Translations under genes and position numbers: made by a program | The notes under the pieces: generated by a model | The model's input: only the letters and a program-made list of their open reading frames with translations | What the model was told of the DNA's origin: nothing | Databases searched by the model: none | NCBI RefSeq assembly: GCF_030144325.1 | Contig: NZ_CP126307.1 | Span: 4,740,001 to 4,804,000 of the forward strand | Direction: 5' to 3' | Length of the DNA: 64,000 nucleotides | DNA from: Bosea vestrisii | GTDB lineage: Bacteria; Pseudomonadota; Alphaproteobacteria; Rhizobiales; Beijerinckiaceae | Part shown: positions 22,773 through 31,375 of the stretch, in pieces | How positions within the stretch are numbered: the stretch's first letter is position 1 | Layout: each line of letters opens with the position of its first letter

Positions 22773-25192
22773 AGTTCACACTCTCCTGGCTCAAAGAGCA
22801 TCTCGACACCACGGATTCGCTCGACGCCATCACCGAGGCGCTGACCCGCATCGGCCTTGAGGTCGAGGCGATCGAGGACAAGGCCAAGGCGCTGTCAGCC
22901 TTCACCATCGCCTATGTCATCGAGGCGAAGCAGCACCCGAATGCCGACCGCCTGCGCGTCTGCATGGTCGACACTGGCTCGGGCGAGCCGGTCCAGGTCG
23001 TTTGCGGCGCGCCCAATGCCCGCACCGGCATGAAGGGCGTCTTCTCGCCGCCCGGCACCTATATCCCCGGCAAGGACATCACGCTCGGCAAGGGCGTGAT
23101 CCGCGGCGTCGAGTCGAACGGCATGCTGGTTTCCGAGGCCGAGCTGCAACTCTCCGAGGACCATGACGGCATCATCGATCTGCCTGAGGATGCGCCGGTC
23201 GGCCAGCCCTATGCGACCTATGTCGGCCTCGACGATGCGGTGATCGAGATCGCGGTGACCCCGAACCGGGCCGATGCGCTTGGTGTTTCCGGCATCGCCC
23301 GCGATCTCGCTGCCGCCGGTCTCGGCACGGTCAAGACACCGCCGGTCCAGCCAGTGCGCGGCGCCTTCCCGTGCCCGGTCGATCTCAAGCTCGATTTCGC
23401 CGAGGAGGACCGCAACCTCTGCCAGGTCTTCGCGCTCAGGCTGGTCCGCGGCGTCAAGAACGGTCCGTCGCCGGAGTGGTTGCAGGCGCGCCTGCGCGCC
23501 ATCGGCCTTCGCCCGATCAACGCGCTGGTCGACATCACCAACTTCATGACCTTCGACCGCAACCGGCCGCTGCACGTTTTCGACGCGGCCAAGGTCAAGG
23601 GCGATCTCGTCGTCCGGCGCGCCAAGGAAGGCGAGGAGGTGCTGGCGCTCGACGGCAGGACCTATGCGCTGACCGACGAGATGGTCGTGATCACCGACGA
23701 CAATGGCGTCGAGTCGATCGCCGGCGTGATGGGCGGTGAGCATTCCGGCTGCGACGAGACCACCACCGACGTGCTGGTCGAGAGCGCGCTCTGGAACACG
23801 CTCAACATCGCCCGCACCGGCCGCGCCCTCGGCATCAACTCCGACGCGCGCTACCGCAACGAGCGCGGCATCGATCCGGACTTCACCCGGCCCGGTCTCG
23901 ACATGGCGACGCAAATGATCATGACGCTCTGCGGCGGCGAGCCGTCCGAGGTCGTCTTCGCCGGCGATTTGCCCGACAGCCTGCGCGCCATCGATTTCCC
24001 CTGGTCCGAGGTCAAGCGCCTGACCGGGCTCGACCTGCCGCAAGTCGAGATGAAGCTGGCGCTGACCTCGCTCGGCTTCCACGTTTCCGGGGCTGGCGAG
24101 CGCGTCAAGGTCGCGCCGCCGTCCTGGCGTGCCGATGTCGAGGGCAAGGCCGATCTCGTCGAGGAGATCCTGCGCATCGCCGGGCTCGACCGCGTCGCTC
24201 CGGCGCCGCTGCCGCGCATCAAGGGCGAGGTCATCAAGCCGGTGCTGACCGTGCTGCAGAAGCGCACGCGCCAGGCCAAGCGCCTGCTTGCCAGCCGCGG
24301 CCTGGTCGAGGCCGTGACCTGGTCCTTCATCTCGCATGATGCTGCCAAGCTCTTCGGCGGCGGTTCGCGCAAGCTCGTGCTCGCCAACCCGATCGCGGCC
24401 GATCTCTCCGATATGCGCCCCTCGCTGCTGCCGGGGCTGATCCGCTCGGCGCAGGCCAATGCCGATCGCGGCTTCGGCGATGTCGCGCTGTTCGAGGTCG
24501 GCCAGATCTTCCAGAGCGACGAGCCGGAAGGCCAGCTCATCGCCGCTGCCGGCCTGCGCCGCGGCACGGCCCGGCTCGAGGGTGCCGGACGCCATTGGGA
24601 CGGCGCGGCCAAGCCGGTCGACGCCTTCGATGCCAAGGCTGACGTGTTCGGCCTGCTCTCCGGGCTCGGTGTTCCGGTCGGTGGCCTGCAGATCGTCGCG
24701 GGTGGTCCGGCCTGGGCCCATCCCGGCCGCTCGGCCACGCTGCAATTCGGCCCCAAGGGTGTGATCGGCGCTTTCGGCGAGATCCATCCACGCGTGCTCA
24801 AGGCCCTCGACGTCAAGGGCCCGCTGGTCGCCTTCGAGATCCATCTCGATGCATTGCCGCTGCCCAAGTACAAGCCGACCAAGGTCAAGCCGAAGCTCGC
24901 GCTCTCCGACTTCCAGCCGGTGACGCGCGACTTCGCCTTCATCGTCGACAAGGCGGTGGCGGCCGGCGAGATGGCCAAGAGCGCCCAGAATGCCGATCGC
25001 GCGCTGGTCTCCGATGTCGGGGTGTTCGATCTCTACGAGGGCACGGGCGTCGAAGCCGGCAAGAAGTCGGTCGCGCTGGCGGTGACGCTGCAACCGACGC
25101 AGAAGACGCTGACCGACACCGAGATCGAGGCCGTTGCGGCCAAGATCGTCGCGGAGATGGCCAAGCGCTACAGTGCCGTGCTGCGCGGGTAG
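22769..25192 (+). CDS. pheT: Phenylalanine--tRNA ligase beta subunit, 807 aa
   Basis: A full-length beta subunit: MKFTLSWLKEHLDTTDSLDA start, EMAP/tRNA-binding domain (residues about 40-150), B3/B4 editing domain with VTPNRADALGVSGIARDLAA onward, B5 domain, catalytic-like core and the C-terminal FDX-ACB anticodon domain (FQPVTRDFAFIVDKAV to KSVALAVTLQPTQKTLTDTEIE). The start codon overlaps the stop of the upstream GT gene. The 732-aa open frame on the opposite strand is a GC-driven shadow. Confidence 0.98.
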   Translation: MKFTLSWLKEHLDTTDSLDAITEALTRIGLEVEAIEDKAKALSAFTIAYVIEAKQHPNADRLRVCMVDTGSGEPVQVVCGAPNARTGMKGVFSPPGTYIPGKDITLGKGVIRGVESNGMLVSEAELQLSEDHDGIIDLPEDAPVGQPYATYVGLDDAVIEIAVTPNRADALGVSGIARDLAAAGLGTVKTPPVQPVRGAFPCPVDLKLDFAEEDRNLCQVFALRLVRGVKNGPSPEWLQARLRAIGLRPINALVDITNFMTFDRNRPLHVFDAAKVKGDLVVRRAKEGEEVLALDGRTYALTDEMVVITDDNGVESIAGVMGGEHSGCDETTTDVLVESALWNTLNIARTGRALGINSDARYRNERGIDPDFTRPGLDMATQMIMTLCGGEPSEVVFAGDLPDSLRAIDFPWSEVKRLTGLDLPQVEMKLALTSLGFHVSGAGERVKVAPPSWRADVEGKADLVEEILRIAGLDRVAPAPLPRIKGEVIKPVLTVLQKRTRQAKRLLASRGLVEAVTWSFISHDAAKLFGGGSRKLVLANPIAADLSDMRPSLLPGLIRSAQANADRGFGDVALFEVGQIFQSDEPEGQLIAAAGLRRGTARLEGAGRHWDGAAKPVDAFDAKADVFGLLSGLGVPVGGLQIVAGGPAWAHPGRSATLQFGPKGVIGAFGEIHPRVLKALDVKGPLVAFEIHLDALPLPKYKPTKVKPKLALSDFQPVTRDFAFIVDKAVAAGEMAKSAQNADRALVSDVGVFDLYEGTGVEAGKKSVALAVTLQPTQKTLTDTEIEAVAAKIVAEMAKRYSAVLRG

Positions 25193-25214
25193 TATCAGGT
25201 CGCAGCGGTGAGGC

Positions 25215-25787
25215 TCAGATCTGGTTCAGCATCAGCGGCAGCCAGATGTCGTTTCCCGGTTGTTCATCCGACGGTCCCCAACGGTAGTGACCGTCGGCGC
25301 GGTAGGTGAAAACATCGCCGGAAACGCGATAGACGAGCCACTGCTCGTCTTCGCTGTCGTCATAGGGCGAAGTCTCCAGCAATCCCCCGAGATCGAATGT
25401 GAAAGTCGACCTGCCCTGAAGCGGCTCGACATTCACCGCCAGAAGGCGCTGGCCGTCCAGTTCGGCGGCCGCCGCTGCGATGTCAGCATCGGCAGAATCG
25501 GAATGGGCAATCTCCACGCCATTCGCAAGGCACCGCCAGTTGCAGCAGTAGATCCAGAGATGCCACTCCCCGCGTGGCATGACCCTTCGCCGAGCCAATG
25601 ACGCCCTTGCTTCAGGACTTGCGTCTGCGCTGGCTTTGACTGGTTCTCTGATCTGGAGTGAGGGGTTCCCAAACTCAAAGGTCAGCATGGAGCCTTGCCC
25701 TTTCTGAACGCTCCATGCGGGTAGTCCGATAAGGGGCGCGAAGAGACGCTTGACCGGGTCGTTTTCGTTCAATCCAGTGGGAGACAT
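25215..25787 (-). CDS. Hypothetical protein, 190 aa
   Basis: No family recognised. The start at 25787 (MSPTGLNENDPVKRLFAPL) is one of two options; the longer frame to 25844 has low-quality codon use. The protein is soluble, with LPAWSVQKGQGSMLTFEFGN near the N-terminus, a Trp/Cys-rich EWHLWIYCCNWRC patch at about residue 85 and a C-terminal beta-rich region (WLVYRVSGDVFTYRADGHYR). Such patterns occur in small cytosolic immunity-like or SUKH/Imm-type proteins, but no toxin gene is adjacent. GC and codon bias are lower than in the flanks, hinting at acquisition. It is convergent with pheT. Confidence 0.6.
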   Translation of the reverse strand: MSPTGLNENDPVKRLFAPLIGLPAWSVQKGQGSMLTFEFGNPSLQIREPVKASADASPEARASLARRRVMPRGEWHLWIYCCNWRCLANGVEIAHSDSADADIAAAAAELDGQRLLAVNVEPLQGRSTFTFDLGGLLETSPYDDSEDEQWLVYRVSGDVFTYRADGHYRWGPSDEQPGNDIWLPLMLNQI

Positions 25788-25934
25788 GGTCGCTCGCTGT
25801 AGCTCCGCCCGGGAATGATGGCTGCGCGGCTTTTGCCGCGCCACCGTTATTGATCAGGATTATGAAATAATCGGCGCAAGAAATCGTTTGAAAATCCGGG
25901 TATCGGCTTTGATTGTTGCAATCCGAGAGGCCTG

Positions 25935-26837
25935 ATGTCGCTGACCGAGCTCCCTGTCGCGGACGATCTCTTTCCCGGCTTCCGGTTGCTCGATGTCGCG
26001 ACGACGGGCGCGCGCATCCGCGTGCGGACGGGCGGCAAGGGGCCGCCGCTGCTCCTGCTGCACGGTTATCCGCAGACCCACATCATGTGGCGGCGGATCG
26101 CTCCGCAGCTGGCGCAGCACTTCACCCTGGTCTGCCCGGACCTTCGCGGCTACGGCGATTCCGAAAAGCCGCCGAGCGCGGCCGATCATGCGCCCTACGC
26201 CAAGCGCACCATGGCGCAGGACATGGCCGAGGTCATGAGAGCGCTCGGACACGATCGCTTCTTCGTCGGCTCGCATGATCGCGGCGCCCGCGTCGCGCAC
26301 CGGCTGGCGCTGGACCACAGCGAGCGGGTTCTCAAGCTGGCGACGCTCGACATCGCGCCGACGCGCGAGATGTATCGCCACACCACCGATGCCTTCGCCC
26401 GCGCTTATTGGCACTGGTTCTTCCTGATCCAGCCGGCACCGATGCCGGAGCGCATGATCGGCGCCGATCCGGAGTTCTACTGGACGAGCCGGCGCGCCTC
26501 GGACATGCGGCTGTTCGAGCCTGCGGCGCTGGGCGAATATCTTCGCTGCTTTCGCGACCCGGCGATGATCCATGCCAGCTGCGAAGACTATCGCGCCGCG
26601 GCGACGATCGACATCGCCCATGACGATGCCGACGGTGGCAAGAAGGTCGAATGCCCGATGCTGGCGCTGTGGGGCGATCGCGGCGCCGTCGGAAAATGCT
26701 TCGATGTGCTGGCGCTCTGGCGCGAGCGCGCGGAAAACGTCCAAGGCCGGGCCCTGCCGGGCGGGCATTATCTGGCGGAGGAGATCCCCGATCTCGTCGC
26801 CGCCGAATTCTCGGCCTTTTTCGGAGAAGACATATGA
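25935..26837 (+). CDS. Haloacetate (fluoroacetate) dehalogenase-like alpha/beta hydrolase, 300 aa
   Basis: The sequence follows the fluoroacetate dehalogenase family closely. It has the oxyanion HGYPQTHIMWRR, the nucleophile Asp in GSHDRGARVAHRLALD with both carboxylate-binding Arg residues, the acid in LATLDIAPT, the halide-pocket His-Trp in YWHWFFLIQPAPMPE, the pocket Tyr in CEDYRAA, and the catalytic His in LPGGHYLAEE. These enzymes convert haloacetates to glycolate through an ester intermediate. The gene overlaps the next (tartrate/malate dehydrogenase) by ATGA, so the pair is made together. The natural substrate may be another 2-halo acid. Confidence 0.85.
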   Translation: MSLTELPVADDLFPGFRLLDVATTGARIRVRTGGKGPPLLLLHGYPQTHIMWRRIAPQLAQHFTLVCPDLRGYGDSEKPPSAADHAPYAKRTMAQDMAEVMRALGHDRFFVGSHDRGARVAHRLALDHSERVLKLATLDIAPTREMYRHTTDAFARAYWHWFFLIQPAPMPERMIGADPEFYWTSRRASDMRLFEPAALGEYLRCFRDPAMIHASCEDYRAAATIDIAHDDADGGKKVECPMLALWGDRGAVGKCFDVLALWRERAENVQGRALPGGHYLAEEIPDLVAAEFSAFFGEDI

Positions 26838-27913
26838 GCCGCACCAACCGCGTCTACCGCATCGCCGCCATTGCCGGTGACGGCATTGGCAAGGAGGTCA
26901 TGCCCGAGGGGCTGCGCGTGCTCGAGGCGGCCTCGAAGAAATACGGCTTCGAGCTCCAGCTCGACGAGTTCGATTTCTCCTCCTGCGACTACTACGCCAA
27001 GCACGGCAAGATGCTGCCAGACGACTGGAAGGAGAAGATCGGCGGCCATGACGCGATCTATTTCGGCGCCGTCGGCATGCCGGCGCAGGTGCCGGACCAT
27101 ATCTCGCTCTGGGGCTCGTTGCTGCTGTTCCGACGCGAGTTCGACCAGTACGTCAACCTGCGCCCCGTGCGGCTGATGCCGGGCGTGCCCGGCCCGCTCG
27201 TCGGCCGCAAGCCGGGCGACATCGACTTCTTCGTCGTGCGCGAGAACACCGAGGGCGAGTACTCCTCGGTTGGCGGGCGCATGTATGGCGGCACCGAGCG
27301 CGAGATCGTCATCCAGGAGACGATCATGAGCCGCGTCGGCGTCGACCGCGTGCTGAAATACGCGTTCGAACTGGCGCAGCGCCGGCCGCGCAAGAAGCTG
27401 ACCTCGGCGACCAAGTCGAACGGCATCTCGATCACCATGCCGTACTGGGATGAGCGCGTGAAGGAGATGGCCAAGAGCTATCCCGACGTCGCCGTCGACC
27501 AGTACCATATCGACATCCTGACCGCGCATTTCGTACTTAATCCGGATCGTTTCGACGTCGTCGTCGCTTCCAACCTCTTCGGTGACATCCTCTCCGATCT
27601 CGGCCCGGCCTGTACCGGCACGATCGGCATCGCGCCGTCCGGCAACATAAACCCGACCGGTGATCATCCCTCGCTGTTCGAGCCGGTGCATGGCTCGGCG
27701 CCGGATATCGCCGGGCAGGGCATCGCCAATCCCGTCGGCCAGATCTGGTCGGGCGCGATGATGCTCGATCATCTCGGCGAGCATGAAGCGGCCAAGGCGA
27801 TCGAGGCGGCGATCGAGCGCGCGCTCGGCGACGCCCGCACCCGCACGCGCGATCTCGGCGGTAGCCTAAATACTGAGGCTGCCGGCAAGGCGATCGAGCA
27901 GGCGCTGGGTTGA
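26834..27913 (+). CDS. Tartrate dehydrogenase / D-malate dehydrogenase family protein, 359 aa
   Basis: A beta-decarboxylating dehydrogenase of the isocitrate/isopropylmalate fold in the TtuC/DmlA clade. Visible are IAAIAGDGIGKEVMPEGLRV, the substrate loop LWGSLLLFRREFDQYVNLRP, VRENTEGEYSSVGGRMYGG, KSNGISITMPYWDERVKEMA, and the metal-binding NLFGDILSDLGPACTGTIG. NAD-dependent oxidation of tartrate or D-malate in the cytoplasm is the family reaction. It is translationally coupled to the dehalogenase gene, suggesting a shared pathway for C2-C4 hydroxy acids. Confidence 0.92.
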   Translation: MSRTNRVYRIAAIAGDGIGKEVMPEGLRVLEAASKKYGFELQLDEFDFSSCDYYAKHGKMLPDDWKEKIGGHDAIYFGAVGMPAQVPDHISLWGSLLLFRREFDQYVNLRPVRLMPGVPGPLVGRKPGDIDFFVVRENTEGEYSSVGGRMYGGTEREIVIQETIMSRVGVDRVLKYAFELAQRRPRKKLTSATKSNGISITMPYWDERVKEMAKSYPDVAVDQYHIDILTAHFVLNPDRFDVVVASNLFGDILSDLGPACTGTIGIAPSGNINPTGDHPSLFEPVHGSAPDIAGQGIANPVGQIWSGAMMLDHLGEHEAAKAIEAAIERALGDARTRTRDLGGSLNTEAAGKAIEQALG

Positions 27914-27922
27914 CGACAAGGC

Positions 27923-27953
27923 CGGCGCTGACCACAAGCAGTGGTCGGCGCCG
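27923..27953 (+). terminator. Strong hairpin between the dehydrogenase gene and terC
   Basis: A 13-bp stem (CGGCGCTGACCAC with its complement, one wobble) around AAGCA, 9 bp past the dehydrogenase stop. No T-run follows. It may terminate or attenuate transcription before terC; it is too short and lacks the motifs of a yybP-ykoY riboswitch. Confidence 0.5.
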
Positions 27954-27986
27954 AAAAAGACGTAAGACTTAAGGAGGGGGGATAAG

Positions 27987-28691
27987 GTGCCCGATCTGAC
28001 ATTCTCACTGCTCGACCCGGCGCTCTGGGGCAAACTCTTCGAGATCATCGCGCTCAACATCGTCTTGTCGGGAGACAATGCGGTGGTGATCGCGCTCGCC
28101 TGCCGGGCGCTCGCGCCCGAGCAGCGCGCCAAGGGCATTGCGCTGGGCGCCGGCGTGGCGGTGTTGCTGCGCGTCGTCTTCACCGTGCTGATCGCCTCGC
28201 TCCTCAACATGCCGTTCCTGCACATCGTCGGCGCGCTGCTGCTCGTCTGGATCGCGGTCAAGCTGATCATCGAGGACGGCGAGGGCGACGAGAATGCGGT
28301 CGCTGCCAGCAGCAAGCTCTGGAAGGCGGTGCAGACGGTGGCGATCGCCGACATCGTCATGAGCCTCGACAATGTGCTCGCCATCGCCGCTGTCGCCAAG
28401 GACTCGATCCCGCTGCTGGTCGGCGGCCTGATCATCTCGATCCCGCTGATCGTGCTCGGCGCCTCGCTGATCACCTCGCTCCTGACCCGTTTCCCGATCC
28501 TGGTCTGGGCCGGCGCCGGCCTGCTCGGCTGGGTCGCGGGCGAGATGTTCGAAACCGATCCCTGGCTGATCGGCAAGCTCGGCGAGACGTTGGCCCACCA
28601 GCTCGAATACCCCGCTGCCATCCTTGGGGCCCTGCTCGTGCTCGGCCTTGGCTACTTCCTCAAGCATCGCCGGCCAGATCCGGCCCTCTGA
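27987..28691 (+). CDS. TerC family integral membrane protein, YjbE type, 234 aa
   Basis: The GTG start at 27987 (VPDLTFSLLDPALWGKLF) follows AGGAGGGGGG. There are about seven membrane helices with the two signature acidic motifs: VLSGDNAVVIALACR in helix 1 and IVMSLDNVLAIAAVA in helix 4. TerC/Alx-type proteins export manganese or metalate exported enzymes and are tied to tellurite or metal resistance. A second, clearly related copy follows 19 bp downstream. Confidence 0.92.
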   Translation: MPDLTFSLLDPALWGKLFEIIALNIVLSGDNAVVIALACRALAPEQRAKGIALGAGVAVLLRVVFTVLIASLLNMPFLHIVGALLLVWIAVKLIIEDGEGDENAVAASSKLWKAVQTVAIADIVMSLDNVLAIAAVAKDSIPLLVGGLIISIPLIVLGASLITSLLTRFPILVWAGAGLLGWVAGEMFETDPWLIGKLGETLAHQLEYPAAILGALLVLGLGYFLKHRRPDPAL

Positions 28692-28710
28692 CACAGGGAC
28701 TGACCGACCT

Positions 28711-29451
28711 ATGGACTTTTCATCTTCGACATTCTGGGTGTCGTTGCTCCAGATCATCTGGATCGACCTCCTTCTCTCCGGTGACAATGCGGTCGTCATC
28801 GCGCTCGCCTGCCGCTCATTGCCCGAAAACCGGCGCAAGCTCGGCATCTGGCTCGGCGCCGGCGCTGCCGTGGGCCTGCGAATCATCTTCGCGCTGGTCG
28901 TCAGCTATCTGCTGGCGGTGCCTTTTCTCAAGGTCGTTGGTGGCGTCCTGCTGTTCTGGATCGCGATCAAGCTCGCCATGGGCGAGGAGGAGGCTCATAG
29001 CGAGATCGAGGCCAGCGACAATCTTTGGCGCGCCGTCCGCACCATCGCCATCGCCGATGCGGTGATGAGTCTCGACAACGTCGTCGCCATCGCGGCCGCC
29101 TCGCGCGGCCACGCCGAGCTCTTCATCTTCGGCCTGCTGCTGACGATCCCGCTGATCATCATGGGCGCCCAGCTCCTGACCAAGATCATCGAACGCTACC
29201 CGATTATCGTCTGGCTCGGCGCGGCCCTGCTCGGCTGGATCGCGGCGGAAATGATCCTCGGCGATGCGGCCGTGCTGCGCTGGCTGATGACGGTGGTCCC
29301 GAGCTGGGTCGTCACCGTGCCGCTCGACGTCAATCCGGTCGGGCTTGCGCCTGCGAACCTGCCGCATTACGCGGCGGCCGCACTCGGCGCGATCGTCGTC
29401 GTCGTCGTCGCCTATGCTCTGAAGAAGAAGCCGGTCGATCAGCCGGGCTAG
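28711..29451 (+). CDS. TerC family integral membrane protein, second copy, 246 aa
   Basis: A paralogue of the preceding gene, starting MDFSSSTFWVSLLQIIWIDL at 28711. It has the same LLSGDNAVVIALACR and AVMSLDNVVAIAAAS motifs and IIMGAQLLTKIIERYPIIVW. It differs by a 30-residue periplasmic insert before the last helix (VVPSWVVTVPLDVNPVG) and a basic C-tail. The pair is probably cotranscribed. Tandem retention of two full-length copies suggests either heteromeric function or different metal or partner preference. Confidence 0.92.
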   Translation: MDFSSSTFWVSLLQIIWIDLLLSGDNAVVIALACRSLPENRRKLGIWLGAGAAVGLRIIFALVVSYLLAVPFLKVVGGVLLFWIAIKLAMGEEEAHSEIEASDNLWRAVRTIAIADAVMSLDNVVAIAAASRGHAELFIFGLLLTIPLIIMGAQLLTKIIERYPIIVWLGAALLGWIAAEMILGDAAVLRWLMTVVPSWVVTVPLDVNPVGLAPANLPHYAAAALGAIVVVVVAYALKKKPVDQPG

Positions 29452-29459
29452 AGCCTACC

Positions 29460-30068
29460 TCAATCGAGCGTGATGAACGCGGCGGCCATGGTTTCATGGC
29501 CGCCGTTTTTCGTGAGCCGGATGAAGCCGCTGGCGTGGCGCCCATCCCGCTTATCCACGACGGTGAAGCGTTCGGTCCCGTCGAGCTGTACGGCGACGCT
29601 CTCTGGCGCCCGTGCGAAACCGGTACCGAGCGCTTTCACATAGGCCTCCTTGGCACTCCAGAGCTGGGCGAAGGCCAGCGGCCGGGCAGGGGCGGGCAGG
29701 CTCTCGAACCAGCTTCGTTCGTCGGGGTGCAGCACGGCGAGCGGCGGTTCGCCTGCGAGTGCAACCTGCTCGACGTCGACGCCGACCGGCTGATGCGCCA
29801 GGGCAACCGCGACAAGGCCTGAGCGTGTCGCGAGCGACAGGTGCAGCCCAGCACCGTGCGGGGCGACGATCAGCGGCCGCCCCGTAGGCTCATGCCCGAT
29901 CTCGACAGCATCCTCTGCTAGACTGAACTGGCGGGCCAGTACTTTGCGTGCGAGCGAGCGGCGCAACTCCGCGCGCTCCGGCAGGTTTGCGGGCTGCTCT
30001 TGCGTCGCGATCAGCCAGACGGCTGGCAGGGCAGGGGCAGTATCGTCGGCGGAGGAGAGCCAGTGCAT
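29460..30068 (-). CDS. 4'-phosphopantetheinyl transferase, Sfp/AcpT type, about 202 aa
   Basis: Motifs of the superfamily are the substrate region GHEPTGRPLIV, HLSLATRSGLVAVAL, the Mg-binding GVDVE, and WSAKEAYVKALG with the second acidic pair. It transfers phosphopantetheine from CoA to carrier proteins. I place the start at 30068 (MHWLSSADD) because codons between 30137 and 30068 lack the gene's strong third-position GC; the longer form adds 23 residues. It has no carrier-protein or synthase neighbour, so it may serve fatty-acid or secondary-metabolite carriers elsewhere. Confidence 0.85.
   Translation of the reverse strand: MHWLSSADDTAPALPAVWLIATQEQPANLPERAELRRSLARKVLARQFSLAEDAVEIGHEPTGRPLIVAPHGAGLHLSLATRSGLVAVALAHQPVGVDVEQVALAGEPPLAVLHPDERSWFESLPAPARPLAFAQLWSAKEAYVKALGTGFARAPESVAVQLDGTERFTVVDKRDGRHASGFIRLTKNGGHETMAAAFITLD
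29481..29510 (+). terminator. Rho-independent terminator of the terC pair, inside the 3' end of the PPTase gene
   Basis: GGCGGCCATG, loop GTTT, CATGGCCGCC, then GTTTTT. The stem is perfect and lies within the last 50 bp of the convergent PPTase coding sequence, where it encodes GGHETMAAA. Confidence 0.85.
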
Positions 30069-30194
30069 GCGGCGTTCTAGTGCACCGCGCCCTGCGGCGG
30101 AAGGAGACGGCCCTGGCCCGCCCTGCGCCGCGTTCATGGAGGCCCGGAGCTTGCAGGGCGTTGACGTAAGCTAGCGAAACCGGTTCGAGGGACT

Positions 30195-30923
30195 ATGTCT
30201 TCCGATCTGAAACCCGAGCCATCGGCCGCGACTCAGCTCACCCTTGCCGGCATGCGGCTCGGGATCCGCCGCGTTGCCGTGCTGATGCCGGGCATCGTCG
30301 TCTTCTCGGTGGCCTTCGGCGCTGCCGCCTCGGCCAAGGGCCTCAGCCTGTTCGAGGCCGTGCTGATGAGTGCACTGGTCTATGCCGGCGTCTCCCAACT
30401 CGTCGCCATGGAGCTCTGGCGGCCGGAGTGGAGCTGGGGAGCGATCGCGGGCCTTGCCGTCGTCACCGCGACAGTGAATGCGCGCATGGTGCTGCAGGGC
30501 GCCTCGCTCCAGCCCTGGTTCGTGCGCCATCCCAGGCTGGTCAATGCGGCGCACCTCTTCTTCTTCACCGACGCCAACTGGCTGATCGGCACGCGCTATC
30601 ATGGCGAAGGCGGGCGCGATCTCGGCGTGCTGATCGGCGCAGGCCTCATGCTCTGGCTGGTCTGGGTGGCGGCGACCGTGCCGGGCTATCTGCTCGGAGC
30701 GCTGGTTTCCGATCCGCGCCAGTACGGCATCGATCTCGTCATGCCGATCTTCTTCGCGGCGATGATCGTACCGCTCTGGCGCGGCAAGCGTGCGGCGCTG
30801 CCCTGGATCATTGCCGGCGTCGTCGCACTAATCACTGTGCGCCTCGTCGACGGCTATGCCTTCATCATCATAGGGGCGCTGTCCGGCGCCGTGGCAGGGG
30901 CTTTCCTCGATGACCCTGCCTGA
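30195..30923 (+). CDS. azlC: AzlC family branched-chain amino acid permease subunit, 242 aa
   Basis: The large subunit of the AzlCD exporter: multi-helix, with VLMPGIVVFSVAFGAAASAK, SALVYAGVSQLVAMELW, ATVNARMVLQGASLQPWF and FFFTDANWLIGTRYHG, all typical of AzlC. It exports branched-chain amino acids and azaleucine in Bacillus. It overlaps azlD by 14 bp. The downstream BCAT gene fits a branched-chain amino acid context. Confidence 0.92.
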   Translation: MSSDLKPEPSAATQLTLAGMRLGIRRVAVLMPGIVVFSVAFGAAASAKGLSLFEAVLMSALVYAGVSQLVAMELWRPEWSWGAIAGLAVVTATVNARMVLQGASLQPWFVRHPRLVNAAHLFFFTDANWLIGTRYHGEGGRDLGVLIGAGLMLWLVWVAATVPGYLLGALVSDPRQYGIDLVMPIFFAAMIVPLWRGKRAALPWIIAGVVALITVRLVDGYAFIIIGALSGAVAGAFLDDPA

Positions 30924-31227
30924 ACCCGGAAGCTGGGGACCCTATCTCGCCATCGTCGCCATGGCGCTGGCGACCTATCTTTGCCGCATCTCCGGCGTCG
31001 TGCTGATGGGCTTCATTCCGCTGACGCCGCGGGTGCGGCGCGGGCTTGCGGCCTTGCCGGGTTCGATTGTGGTCGCGACCGTGCTGCCGCTGATCGAGCG
31101 CCTCGGCCTCGCCGCCGGCCTGGCTCTGCTGGCCGCAATCGCGAGCATGGCGATCCGGCGCAGCGAATTGCTGGCGCTGCTCGTCGGCATGGGCGTGGTT
31201 TCGCTGATGCGTGCTGCCGGTTTCTGA
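30910..31227 (+). CDS. azlD: AzlD family branched-chain amino acid transport subunit, 105 aa
   Basis: The small partner of AzlC, with three to four helices: YLAIVAMALATYLCRISGVV, LTPRVRRGLAALPGSIVVAT, LLAAIASMAIRRSELLALLV. The start overlaps the 3' end of azlC, so translation is coupled. Length is normal. Confidence 0.9.
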   Translation: MTLPEPGSWGPYLAIVAMALATYLCRISGVVLMGFIPLTPRVRRGLAALPGSIVVATVLPLIERLGLAAGLALLAAIASMAIRRSELLALLVGMGVVSLMRAAGF

Positions 31228-31375
31228 CACCCGGGCGCGACGGCGCCTGATGCCTTGATCCATCACCGGCTACGATCGCATCCATCACATCAAACACTCG
31301 CCGGCATGTTGACGCGGCCCTGCCTGCGGCGGACGGTGCCGGCTCTCGCTTTTAGCTGACCGATCGGAGCGCATG

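Noticed and set aside
22895..25093. 732-aa open frame antisense to pheT
   Set aside because: Its composition is that of a GC-skewed reverse frame (Arg, Asp, Gly, His rich) and the plus strand is an unmistakable pheT.
27914..27986. yybP-ykoY manganese riboswitch before terC
   Set aside because: The gap is only 73 bp and holds one simple hairpin; the conserved riboswitch core is not visible.
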